A stretch of DNA of 64,000 bases, from positions 62,001 to 126,000 of the forward strand of contig NZ_CP151087.1 in assembly GCF_038396785.1 (NCBI RefSeq), in the 5' to 3' direction. A program made the position numbers and the translations under genes. Within the stretch, counting starts at the first letter, position 1. Every line of letters starts with the position of its first letter. The notes under the pieces were generated by a model. That model ran no database searches. It was not told the origin of the DNA and saw nothing but the letters and a program-made list of their open reading frames with translations. Shown here piece by piece: positions 1 through 7,857 of the stretch. Source of the DNA: Sphingobacterium thalpophilum (GTDB lineage Bacteria; Bacteroidota; Bacteroidia; Sphingobacteriales; Sphingobacteriaceae).

Positions 1-15
1 TTTGTTTGAAGACAT
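1..15 (-). CDS. Start of a gene running off the window, probably SAM-riboswitch controlled
   Basis: On the minus strand an ATG at 15-13 opens a frame reading MSSNK before the window ends. It is the first plausible start after the SAM riboswitch and its leader ORF. Five codons cannot identify it. Genes behind SAM-I riboswitches usually make or take up methionine or SAM, so a methionine biosynthesis gene is the best guess. A competing reading is the plus-strand frame at 2-58, which ends in TAA and could be the last 18 residues of an upstream gene. The riboswitch orientation favours the minus-strand call. Confidence 0.35.
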
Positions 16-125
16 AATATATCAGATTTTAAGGGTTCAAAAAGAAATTGCTAAGTAAAAAGAGAAGCATACACACCTCCTTGAAGGGTCTGTTAAATCT
101 TTATCCAAGAAAAAGGAAATGATTC

Positions 126-260
126 TTAACAAGCGTGGAAGTGCATATGCGTACGCATTCGCATCAATACAGTTGTATGATGGCTTACACTTTCGCTTAT
201 CGTGCGGCTCACTTGTGTTGAACCTGAATTTTTAATGGACTTCAGTAGTTTAATAATCAT
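126..260 (-). CDS. Putative leader ORF (44 aa) between SAM riboswitch and downstream gene
   Basis: An ATG about 10 bases past the riboswitch opens a 44-codon frame ending at TAA 128-126. The product begins MIIKLLKSIKNSG and ends in a tail rich in His, Met, Arg and Thr (TTVLMRMRTHMHFHAC). It has no signal peptide and I recognise no family. Its position inside the leader and the skewed tail suggest a regulatory leader peptide rather than a working protein. Translation is not demonstrated, and the ORF could be chance. Confidence 0.4.
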   Translation of the reverse strand: MIIKLLKSIKNSGSTQVSRTISESVSHHTTVLMRMRTHMHFHAC

Positions 261-270
261 TGTCTTATGT

Positions 271-386
271 TATTTATATGCTCCAAAACGATATTGTTTT
301 GGACAGGAATTGGCACCTTTTCAAACAAATTGAAGGTTGCCAGTGGGTCATTGAGCCAGTCTCTCGCCACTTCTTTATAAATCAAG
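271..386 (-). promoter_or_regulatory. SAM-I (S-box) riboswitch
   Basis: The minus-strand RNA carries the hallmarks of a SAM-I aptamer in order: AAGTGGCGAGAGACTGGCTC, then CACTGGCAACC, then AAGGTGCCAATTCCTG. The closing P1 helix can form between GATTTATA (near 376-383) and TATAAAT (near 272-279). A P4-like hairpin AAAAC-aatatc-GTTTT follows the AATTCCTG segment. S-box RNAs bind S-adenosylmethionine and usually switch off methionine genes when SAM is plentiful. The RNA points left, toward the gene starting at position 15. No U-rich intrinsic terminator is evident right behind the aptamer, so translation-level control is possible. Confidence 0.87.
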
Positions 387-437
387 ACCTACTGATTAAG
401 GGAGGTGTTGATTAGAAATCTTCTTTCGAAGACGATA

Positions 438-468
438 CAAATATAAACTCTTTTTTTATTAAAGCAAA
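438..468 (-). promoter_or_regulatory. Bacteroidota-type promoter for the riboswitch leader
   Basis: Read on the minus strand, TTTG (468-465) is followed after 19 bases by TATATTTG (445-438). This matches the -33 TTTG / -7 TAnnTTTG promoter of the Bacteroidota primary sigma factor with ideal spacing. Transcription would begin near 430, just upstream of the riboswitch. Confidence 0.75.
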
Positions 469-564
469 AGAAAAGCTGTTTTTTAGTTAAAGGAATTTTG
501 AATAACATACCGATCGGATCGCATATTGTCCGATGAAACTTGATAAGTAACTGCCAATCGGGTA

Positions 565-2592
565 TTATGATTTCTTTAAGTTGATCCGTTCTGCAATTTG
601 ATTTAAATCTGTTAAAAGAGGTTTAAGTGCATCAATTCTACTATGGATATCATACGTCAGGTGGTGATTCGTCTTTTTGTTTAACGATAGCGAAAGACCC
701 ACCAAATGGGAGTTGACCTGATAAGAGAGTGCCTGAAAATGGTGGATATGTGACCAATCCATCCATTTGTGTTCGGGTTCTTTTTTCATTTGATTGATAG
801 CGTCTGAAAATAGCGCCATGGCAGTCTGCGCTTTTTTTCTAGCCAGTCGTATATCAAACGAACTTTGTCTCTCGTCCGACAGACGGTTATTGATGATCTG
901 GAAATAATGTTCGTTGTAAAGGGATACTTCTTTTGCCAGCTGAACCATGCCTGTGCTCTGGCGTACGGGGATCAAGAAATAACCTGCTATAGCCAAGAAT
1001 GCTCCAATGAGTGTGAAAAGTATTCGGCTGCCTAAAATGAGATTGATATTGCCTTCAAACAAATTGAGCGCAATTACAATTCCCAAGGTAATAAAGATGA
1101 CACTGACCATATAATTAGATCGATTGAATAAAAAGAATCCGAAAAGACCTAATGCAGCTATGGTAAGAAGAGCCGGGAGAAAATGAATAGCAATTAAGCA
1201 GAATATGCCAACGATTATACCCGAGAATGTGCCTACAATACGCTCTATATTACGCTTTTTTGTCATTGAAAATGCTGGTCTGGCAACAATAGCGATCGTC
1301 AGTAAGATCCAATAGGTATATTTAAAATCCAAAAATAAAATACCGATCAATGCGCCTGTTCCAAAAAGAAGAGCCATCCGAACGGCAAATCGAAAAAGCG
1401 GGTTATTCAGATGGAGTTTACTTTTTAGATCAGCAAGATTGCGCAAAGGTCGATTGATAAATTGTTGGTACTCACTGCTGTCAATCTTATCCTGGATTTC
1501 CTGATTTTGATAAAAAGCCACCTGAATTCGGTTGAGCACTTCAATAATTGCTTCGATGTTGCTTATGATCGAACATAATATACTTTTTGCTTGACCGGCC
1601 TGCTCTTCTTGAATTTCTTTTAAATCCTGTAAGAGGGCATTAATTTTAAAGTTATTGTGATATAATTGATGTGCATACCGAAACCTCTTGTTAGGTTGTG
1701 AAAAGCTATCAATTTCTAAAGCTAATAATTTGATTGTTTGACGGATTAAAGGGAGGCTGCCCGTGTCTGCAAGGTTTTTGCGAATCGCATCATAGTCGTG
1801 ATCAAGTGCAATAATTAACTCATGGAGGTCAATTAACCCATAAACTTGACTGAGCCAATAATTGCTTTTATGCCACTGTTGGCTTATGATTTTTTTTTCT
1901 CGAAAAAGAAGGGACCTGATTTGTTCCTGCTGTTCGCTGATCTGGCCATGAATTTTGCCTACGCGACTGTACGTTATATTCAAAGGAATATCGGGATCGT
2001 AAGACTGGGATCGTATCAATAGAAATTGGGATAATCCATGAAAACCATTGGCCATCGCATGTTTTAGCGAGCGATAAGGTTGTATATAGGCCTGTAAAAG
2101 GCTAAAAAAGTAATATATAATGGATCCTGTTGTAATCTGTAAACTAACTGCAAGGGGGTGTTGCGGGGCCATTCCGATCACAAAACTCATGAGAATCAAT
2201 GTCATGTTTCCAATTGCAGCATAACGAGCTCCAAAAATACCGTATAACGTACATATAAAACCGGCCGCCGCTAGCAATATAACCAAGGGCCAATGATACG
2301 GAAATACAATCGCTGTAAACAATGATGCAACGAAAAAGGTGGGAATACATACGAGAGCAGAAGAAAGTTTATCCTTTCTGTTTCCAGGAGGATCTGTGAG
2401 TGTTGTTAATAACGATCCGACACCGATTCCAATTGCCGTGCTCGCTTGCGCTCCCAATAAGTAGATCGCTAAACTTGGCAAGATGCTGATGGAAACATTA
2501 CGTAATGCGTCTCCAGAATGCTCGCCATGCATAAATCGTATCATAAGGATATAAATACGGTAGAATCTTTTCTTCAATGATACAGTGCTCAT
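565..2592 (-). CDS. FUSC family inner membrane protein (YccS/YhfK-like)
   Basis: This is a 675-residue integral membrane protein with the two-block layout of the fusaric-acid-resistance/aromatic-acid-exporter (FUSC) superfamily. Hydrophobic segments fill residues about 35-165, a soluble helical region covers about 170-400, a second membrane block spans about 405-545, and a cytoplasmic tail follows. Length and order match YccS/YhfK proteins. Family members are thought to export aromatic or other organic acids across the inner membrane; the substrate here cannot be told. The gene is transcribed alone, divergently from the TonB-dependent receptor. ATG 2592-2590 is a good start because the first membrane block follows a short basic N-terminus. 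Confidence 0.85.
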   Translation of the reverse strand: MSTVSLKKRFYRIYILMIRFMHGEHSGDALRNVSISILPSLAIYLLGAQASTAIGIGVGSLLTTLTDPPGNRKDKLSSALVCIPTFFVASLFTAIVFPYHWPLVILLAAAGFICTLYGIFGARYAAIGNMTLILMSFVIGMAPQHPLAVSLQITTGSIIYYFFSLLQAYIQPYRSLKHAMANGFHGLSQFLLIRSQSYDPDIPLNITYSRVGKIHGQISEQQEQIRSLLFREKKIISQQWHKSNYWLSQVYGLIDLHELIIALDHDYDAIRKNLADTGSLPLIRQTIKLLALEIDSFSQPNKRFRYAHQLYHNNFKINALLQDLKEIQEEQAGQAKSILCSIISNIEAIIEVLNRIQVAFYQNQEIQDKIDSSEYQQFINRPLRNLADLKSKLHLNNPLFRFAVRMALLFGTGALIGILFLDFKYTYWILLTIAIVARPAFSMTKKRNIERIVGTFSGIIVGIFCLIAIHFLPALLTIAALGLFGFFLFNRSNYMVSVIFITLGIVIALNLFEGNINLILGSRILFTLIGAFLAIAGYFLIPVRQSTGMVQLAKEVSLYNEHYFQIINNRLSDERQSSFDIRLARKKAQTAMALFSDAINQMKKEPEHKWMDWSHIHHFQALSYQVNSHLVGLSLSLNKKTNHHLTYDIHSRIDALKPLLTDLNQIAERINLKKS

Positions 2593-2935
2593 TAATCAGT
2601 TTACTAATTTTCTGTGTAAAAATACAAATATTATGCTTAATATTTTTTGTGTACAATTTATTTGTTTTGATTTTTGTTTATTTTTTGAATTTTTATTTTG
2701 ATTCGATGTGCTTTTCTTGCGCTGTGCTTTTTGGAGATTCAAGATTAGCTGGGATGATTGTATCGGCTTTAGCATCGATCAGTGAGGGATATGGTTTACC
2801 GATGTTATTTGGTTGTCTACCGAGTGAATCGGACGATCTATCTATTTCTACTAGTCAACGTGTAATGAATACACGAGGTTTGTTGTCATTATTATGAAGT
2901 TGACTATCTAATCGATAGCCTAAAGAAATTACATT
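2593..2935. other. AT-rich divergent intergenic region
   Basis: This stretch separates the divergent FUSC and TonB-receptor genes and must hold both promoters. Positions 2610-2705 are very T-rich on the plus strand. From about 2710 the composition is more balanced, and a frame remains open on the plus strand to 2897, but its product resembles nothing I know and overlaps the FUSC start. I see no perfect promoter match, tRNA or strong hairpin. Confidence 0.5.
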
Positions 2936-5386
2936 ATGAAACCACAAAAAATTAAATTGCTCTTATTTTCTCTTATTTTATTCCTGTTTTCTATTGCCGG
3001 ACCCGTTTCAGCACAGTCTGACGGCGGAAGATTACGTACAGTCGTTGTTGGACAAGACAACCAGCCTATTGTGGCTGCAAATATTTCACTATTTCGGAAG
3101 CCCAATGATATCTTGTTAAAAGGAACTTTATCCAACGAAAATGGAGAAATTGTGTTATCTGCGATTCCCGAGGGCAAGTATAGCCTACAGGTGTCCACGG
3201 TAGGGTATGCTATTTATCGTTCTGCTGAAATGGTTGTAAGTACGGGAGATCTCAAGGTGCTGGATACGATTCGTTTACAAATGGAAAGTAAAGTGTTGAG
3301 TGAGGCACAGGTGATCGGTAAGAAGCCATTGATTGAAAGTCATCTCGATAAAGTTGTCCTCAATGTCGAAAACAGTATTTTGGCAACAGGGAATAATGCA
3401 TTGGAGCTCCTGCAGAAGGTTCCAGGAGTAACTTTAGACAACAAAAAGATCAATCTACGTGGAAAAAGTAATGTGATTATCATGATTGATGGTAAGCCTA
3501 CTTGTCTTTCTGCTGATGAAGTATCGCGATTATTGGAAAATACGGCTTCCAATGCAATAGCGTCGATCGAAGTACTGACCAATCCACCCGCAAAATACGA
3601 TGCCGCAGGGAATGCAGGAATTATTAATATTAAGACAAAGAAGAATACGCAATTTGGAAGTAATGTTAGTTTCAACCTCAATTTAGGGCAGGGTAAATAT
3701 ACAAAGGCGGATGGTGGTTTTTTAATAAACCATCGTAACAATTGGGTGAACTTATTTTCTTCCTATAACTACGCAAATGCCTTAGGATTTAATGATTTAG
3801 ATATCGATAGGGCTGTAGATACCAAAACCGGGACGACTTTTTTTAATTCGGATTCTTATTCGAAATTCCGTTATCGAGGCCATAATTTCAAATTTGCGGC
3901 AGATTTTAACCTGGGGAAAGAGGAGGTCATTGGATTTGTGGTTAACGGTAACGTAAGTAATGGCCATTCAACACGCGAGGGAAGCAATCTGATCGCCTCT
4001 CAAAAAGGAAAGCTTGATTCGATTGTATTAGGAAGCAATTTGTCAGATTTTAAATACCATTACCTCACTTATAATCTTAACTATAAAAAGACATTTGATA
4101 CCTTAGGGACTGAATTGACCGCTAATGGGGATTATTCATATTCGAAAAATAATGACAATAGCACTGTTGGAAACCGTTTTTTTGACGCAAATTGGGCGGA
4201 ATTTAAATCACCGAATATTTTCCGGAATGACATGCTTTCTAAGACAAAAATATTAGTTTTTAAAACCGATTTTGCGCATCCTTTTAATAAAACGACGAAA
4301 CTTGAGGCGGGCCTAAAATATAGCCGCGTAAAAACAGATAATAATTTGTTGTATGAAGATCAGGATCAGCAAGGCGAGTTTGTGCAAAATAATGGTCAAA
4401 GTAATCAGTTTTTGTATAATGAAAATATAGCTGCAGCTTATTTCAGCCTAAATAAATCGTTCGGAAAGTTTTCGGTACAAACTGGACTACGTGTTGAAAA
4501 TACGAGCTCCCTGGGAAATTCAGTTACGCTAGGGCAACAAACAAAACGGACCTATACCGATTTTTTCCCATCCATATTTGTACAGCAACAGATTAATGAT
4601 AATCACAAGCTTGGTGCGAGTTATAGCAGGCGTATTGACCGCCCTGATTATGGGTCATTGAATCCCTTTGTGTATTATTTGGATCAATACACGTATCAGT
4701 ATGGCAACCCTTATTTAAATCCACAATATACTAATTCGTATGAAGTAAATTATACTTTTAAAGATCGCTATTTATTGAGTTTGGGCTACAAGAGGACCAA
4801 CGATGCCATCACCCAGGTCATAGAAAGCAATTCGGAGACCAAAGCTATTGCACAGACAGACCGAAACCTGGCTTATTTTGATTATTACAACATGAATGTC
4901 AATATACCAGTTAAGCTTTTTAAATGGTGGAGTATTTCTAACAATGCCAGCGCTTTTTATAATAAGTTTAGTTTTGATGAGCACTCCGGAGCGCAACGCC
5001 AATTGGAAAAGTTATCTTTCCAGGTAAGTTCCAATCATGATATTCGAATTGGGGAAACAACAAATCTGGAGCTGACAGCCAATTATTTTTCGCCAGCAGT
5101 TTATGGGGTATTTAGTTTTCAGTCTTACTATGGTATCGATCTAGGGGCTGGAAAAACATTTCTCGACAAAAAATTGAATGTGAAGTTGGCTGTAAATGAT
5201 GTGTTGAATACAAGAGGTCAGCGCAGATTGTCGAGTTATCAGGAAAATGGATACTATCGTATACGAAATGGATATGATAGTCGGGTTATCCGATTGTCAG
5301 TTTCTTATCGTTTTGGTAATATGAATATTAAGTCAGTCAATAAGAAGGCTGGTAATAATGATGAAGATAATCGATTAAAAAAATAG
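2936..5386 (+). CDS. TonB-dependent receptor / outer membrane beta-barrel family protein
   Basis: An 816-residue outer membrane protein. Residues 1-27 form a Sec signal peptide ending in VSAQ. Residues about 35-120 are a carboxypeptidase-regulatory-like beta-sandwich, about 130-235 a plug-like domain (NNALELLQKVPGV, IMIDGKPT, IEVLTNPPAKYDAAGNAGII), and about 240-800 the barrel, with the family signature SYSRRIDRPDYGSLNPF. This is the receptor-like type with a C-terminal outer-membrane beta-barrel domain, common in Bacteroidota, and not a SusC. No SusD partner, sigma or anti-sigma gene is adjacent, so the ligand is unknown. The gene converges on glnN and both end at one long hairpin. Confidence 0.9.
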   Translation: MKPQKIKLLLFSLILFLFSIAGPVSAQSDGGRLRTVVVGQDNQPIVAANISLFRKPNDILLKGTLSNENGEIVLSAIPEGKYSLQVSTVGYAIYRSAEMVVSTGDLKVLDTIRLQMESKVLSEAQVIGKKPLIESHLDKVVLNVENSILATGNNALELLQKVPGVTLDNKKINLRGKSNVIIMIDGKPTCLSADEVSRLLENTASNAIASIEVLTNPPAKYDAAGNAGIINIKTKKNTQFGSNVSFNLNLGQGKYTKADGGFLINHRNNWVNLFSSYNYANALGFNDLDIDRAVDTKTGTTFFNSDSYSKFRYRGHNFKFAADFNLGKEEVIGFVVNGNVSNGHSTREGSNLIASQKGKLDSIVLGSNLSDFKYHYLTYNLNYKKTFDTLGTELTANGDYSYSKNNDNSTVGNRFFDANWAEFKSPNIFRNDMLSKTKILVFKTDFAHPFNKTTKLEAGLKYSRVKTDNNLLYEDQDQQGEFVQNNGQSNQFLYNENIAAAYFSLNKSFGKFSVQTGLRVENTSSLGNSVTLGQQTKRTYTDFFPSIFVQQQINDNHKLGASYSRRIDRPDYGSLNPFVYYLDQYTYQYGNPYLNPQYTNSYEVNYTFKDRYLLSLGYKRTNDAITQVIESNSETKAIAQTDRNLAYFDYYNMNVNIPVKLFKWWSISNNASAFYNKFSFDEHSGAQRQLEKLSFQVSSNHDIRIGETTNLELTANYFSPAVYGVFSFQSYYGIDLGAGKTFLDKKLNVKLAVNDVLNTRGQRRLSSYQENGYYRIRNGYDSRVIRLSVSYRFGNMNIKSVNKKAGNNDEDNRLKK

Positions 5387-5432
5387 GAGCTACTGTTGTA
5401 TGGGGAGAGAAGGAGCGAGAGATAGCGAACGT

Positions 5433-5486
5433 TTCCCTAAAACAAAAAGAGCCTGCGATATCGCAGGCTCTTTTTGTTTTAGGGAA
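5433..5486. terminator. Bidirectional terminator, 27-bp perfect inverted repeat
   Basis: A perfect palindrome with 27-base arms meets between 5459 and 5460 (core GCCTGCGATATCGCAGGC). Its stem includes A-runs and T-runs on both sides, so it can stop transcripts of the receptor gene from the left and of glnN from the right. Confidence 0.9.
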
Positions 5487-5492
5487 GTTATC

Positions 5493-7682
5493 TTAACTTA
5501 AAAATAAGATCTCTCTCAATTTTGGAAGAGGCCATTTTTTGTCATCAACAATTTTCTCCAATTTGTTGACATGATAACGGATCACATCGAAATATGGTTT
5601 AACCGATTCATCGTAAGCGATTGATCTTTCACGTACGTCATCAATTTGGTTTGCTTTTTTACGTTCCTGACGCATTGCTTCAGCTTGCTCCAGAATGGTA
5701 TTTACGTGTGTTGAAATACGTTCTACAAAGTTCAATTGAGAGCTGAATGCTGCCTGCGCTAGACCAAGGTCTTTTAATCCTTTGACGTTTTCAATCAATT
5801 CGTTTTGATAAATGAAACATGCAGGAGCAATTTGGTTGTTAACCATCTCTTCGATGACACGTGCCTCAATCTGTAATTTTTTATAGAAGTTTTCAAGCAA
5901 GATTTCGTGGCGAGCTTCTGATTCACGTTTGGTATAAATACCTAGTGATTCAAACAGGGCTAAAGATTCTTCTTTTACATAAACATCTAATGCTTTAGGC
6001 GTAGATTTGATGTTAGAAAGACCACGTGCCTCAGCTTCTTTTTCCCACTCTTCGCTATATCCATTGCCTTCGAAACGGATTGCTTTTGAATCTTTGATGT
6101 ATTTGCGGACAACATTTAAGATCGCAAGATCCTTTTTAATGCCTTTTTTGATTTGTTTATCTACTTCCGTTTTGAACTCGATCAATTGTGCTGCAACGAT
6201 TGCATTCAACACGGTCATCGGTAAAGCAGAGTTTGCAGAAGAACCAACAGCACGGAATTCAAACTTGTTACCAGTAAAAGCAAATGGTGAGGTACGGTTC
6301 CGGTCTGTATTGTCCAATTTTAACTCAGGAACTTTAGGGATACCATGCCATAAGTTTGCCTCTGCTTTTACTTTTTTAGCAACACGAGCAGATTCAACTT
6401 CTTCCAAAAGCTCATCCAATTGAGAACCTAAGAAAATTGAAATAATTGCTGGTGGAGCCTCATTTGCACCTAGGCGGTGATCGTTGCTTGCACTAGCGAT
6501 AGAAGCGCGCATCAAATCAGCATATTCATAAACAGCTTTAATGGTGTTGACAAAGAAAGTCAAGAACATCAAATTGTTTTTAGGCGTTTTTCCAGGAGAT
6601 AATAAATTTACACCGGTATTTGTGATTAAAGACCAGTTGTTGTGTTTACCAGATCCGTTGACACCGGAGTATGGTTTTTCATGCAACAATACTTTGAAGT
6701 TGTGTCTTAAAGCAACTTGTTCCATGACATTCATCAACAATTGGTTGTGATCGATAGCCAAGTTGATTTCTTCGTACATTGGAGCACATTCAAATTGAGA
6801 AGGTGCAACTTCGTTGTGACGAGTCTTTAAAGGAATACCTAATTTTAAAGCCTCATTTTCCAAATCCACCATGTAAGCTAATACGCGCTCTGGAATAGCA
6901 CCAAAATAGTGGTCTTCCAATTGTTGGCCTTTTGCCGACATATGGCCAAATAACGTACGGCCAGTTAACTGAAGATCTGGACGAGCATTATATAAGGAAA
7001 GGTCAACCAAGAAATACTCTTGTTCAATACCAAGAGAAGCGTTTACTTTAGTGACCGATTTATCAAAATATTGAGCAACATCTGTTGCAGCTTTATCTAC
7101 TGCGTTGATCGCTTTCAATAAAGGAGCTTTATAGTCTAATGATTCACCCGTATAGGAAACAAAAACTGTTGGAATACATAATGTTTTACCAGCGCCTGTT
7201 TCGTAAATGAAGGCAGGAGAAGATGGATCCCAAGCTGTATAACCTCTAGCTTCGAACGTATTACGGATACCACCATTTGGGAAAGAAGATGCATCGGGTT
7301 CTTGTTGAACTAATGCGTCAGCTGTAAATTTTTCAATTGCTTCACCGTTTTCGTCTGGCTCAAAAAAAGCATCATGTTTTTCAGCAGTCGAACCTGTCAG
7401 CGGTTGAAACCAGTGTGTGTAGTGAGAAACGCCGTGGTTAAGTGCCCAAGTTTTCATGGCCTGTGAAATGTGTTCAGCCAAATCTCTTGAAATAATCTGT
7501 CCCTCTTCAATGGATGCAACTAACTCCTTGTATGAATTTTTAGGAAGGTAGTCTTTCATTTTGTTTACGGAAAAAACATTCTTTCCGTAGATGTCAGTTG
7601 CTTTTTTAGTTTCAACTTTTTCAAATGAAGCAATTTGGCGTGAGCCTGCTGCTTCTACTGCTTTGAATCTTAGGTTCGACAT
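5493..7682 (-). CDS. glnN: Glutamine synthetase type III
   Basis: A 729-residue glutamine synthetase of the GSIII class, which is typical of Bacteroidota and cyanobacteria and far longer than GSI (about 470 aa). It makes glutamine from glutamate, ammonia and ATP and is a main entry point for nitrogen. Recognisable pieces are the N-terminal GSIII region with GVSHYTHWFQPLTG and FFEPDENGE, the catalytic core with SLGIEQEYFLVD, the substrate-loop stretch TRHNEVAPSQFE, and VNGSGKHNNWS, followed by a helical C-terminal extension. It is a single-gene unit: the S9 peptidase gene upstream ends at its own hairpin and the 3' end shares the 5433-5486 terminator. No P-II or ntr gene is nearby. Confidence 0.96.
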   Translation of the reverse strand: MSNLRFKAVEAAGSRQIASFEKVETKKATDIYGKNVFSVNKMKDYLPKNSYKELVASIEEGQIISRDLAEHISQAMKTWALNHGVSHYTHWFQPLTGSTAEKHDAFFEPDENGEAIEKFTADALVQQEPDASSFPNGGIRNTFEARGYTAWDPSSPAFIYETGAGKTLCIPTVFVSYTGESLDYKAPLLKAINAVDKAATDVAQYFDKSVTKVNASLGIEQEYFLVDLSLYNARPDLQLTGRTLFGHMSAKGQQLEDHYFGAIPERVLAYMVDLENEALKLGIPLKTRHNEVAPSQFECAPMYEEINLAIDHNQLLMNVMEQVALRHNFKVLLHEKPYSGVNGSGKHNNWSLITNTGVNLLSPGKTPKNNLMFLTFFVNTIKAVYEYADLMRASIASASNDHRLGANEAPPAIISIFLGSQLDELLEEVESARVAKKVKAEANLWHGIPKVPELKLDNTDRNRTSPFAFTGNKFEFRAVGSSANSALPMTVLNAIVAAQLIEFKTEVDKQIKKGIKKDLAILNVVRKYIKDSKAIRFEGNGYSEEWEKEAEARGLSNIKSTPKALDVYVKEESLALFESLGIYTKRESEARHEILLENFYKKLQIEARVIEEMVNNQIAPACFIYQNELIENVKGLKDLGLAQAAFSSQLNFVERISTHVNTILEQAEAMRQERKKANQIDDVRERSIAYDESVKPYFDVIRYHVNKLEKIVDDKKWPLPKLREILFLS

Positions 7683-7807
7683 TTGTATTTTGTAGTTAAA
7701 TTACAGTTTTGTTGATTTTGTTTTTCAAAAATATTGTGTTTTTATTGAAAACTGAAATTTTTTTTGATGTTTTTTGTGAAATAATTCAAAAATTATGGTT
7801 TTTGGCT

Positions 7808-7849
7808 AATAAAAAAGGTGCGATTTGTATAAATCACACCTTTTTTATT
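7808..7849 (-). terminator. Intrinsic terminator of the S9 peptidase gene
   Basis: Arms 7808-7826 and 7831-7849 pair over 19 positions with one mismatch around a GTAT loop, and the stem is flanked by A/T runs. It lies directly after the stop codon of the peptidase gene on the minus strand, upstream of glnN. Confidence 0.8.
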
Positions 7850-7857
7850 GTTTTGTA

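Noticed and set aside
2..58. Plus-strand frame ending in TAA, possible end of an upstream gene
   Set aside because: Only 18 residues, and the SAM riboswitch on the minus strand requires a gene start at the same place.
2577..2897. A 106-codon plus-strand frame upstream of the TonB receptor
   Set aside because: It begins inside the FUSC gene on the other strand, its first half is translated from a T-rich tract, and no family resemblance is seen.
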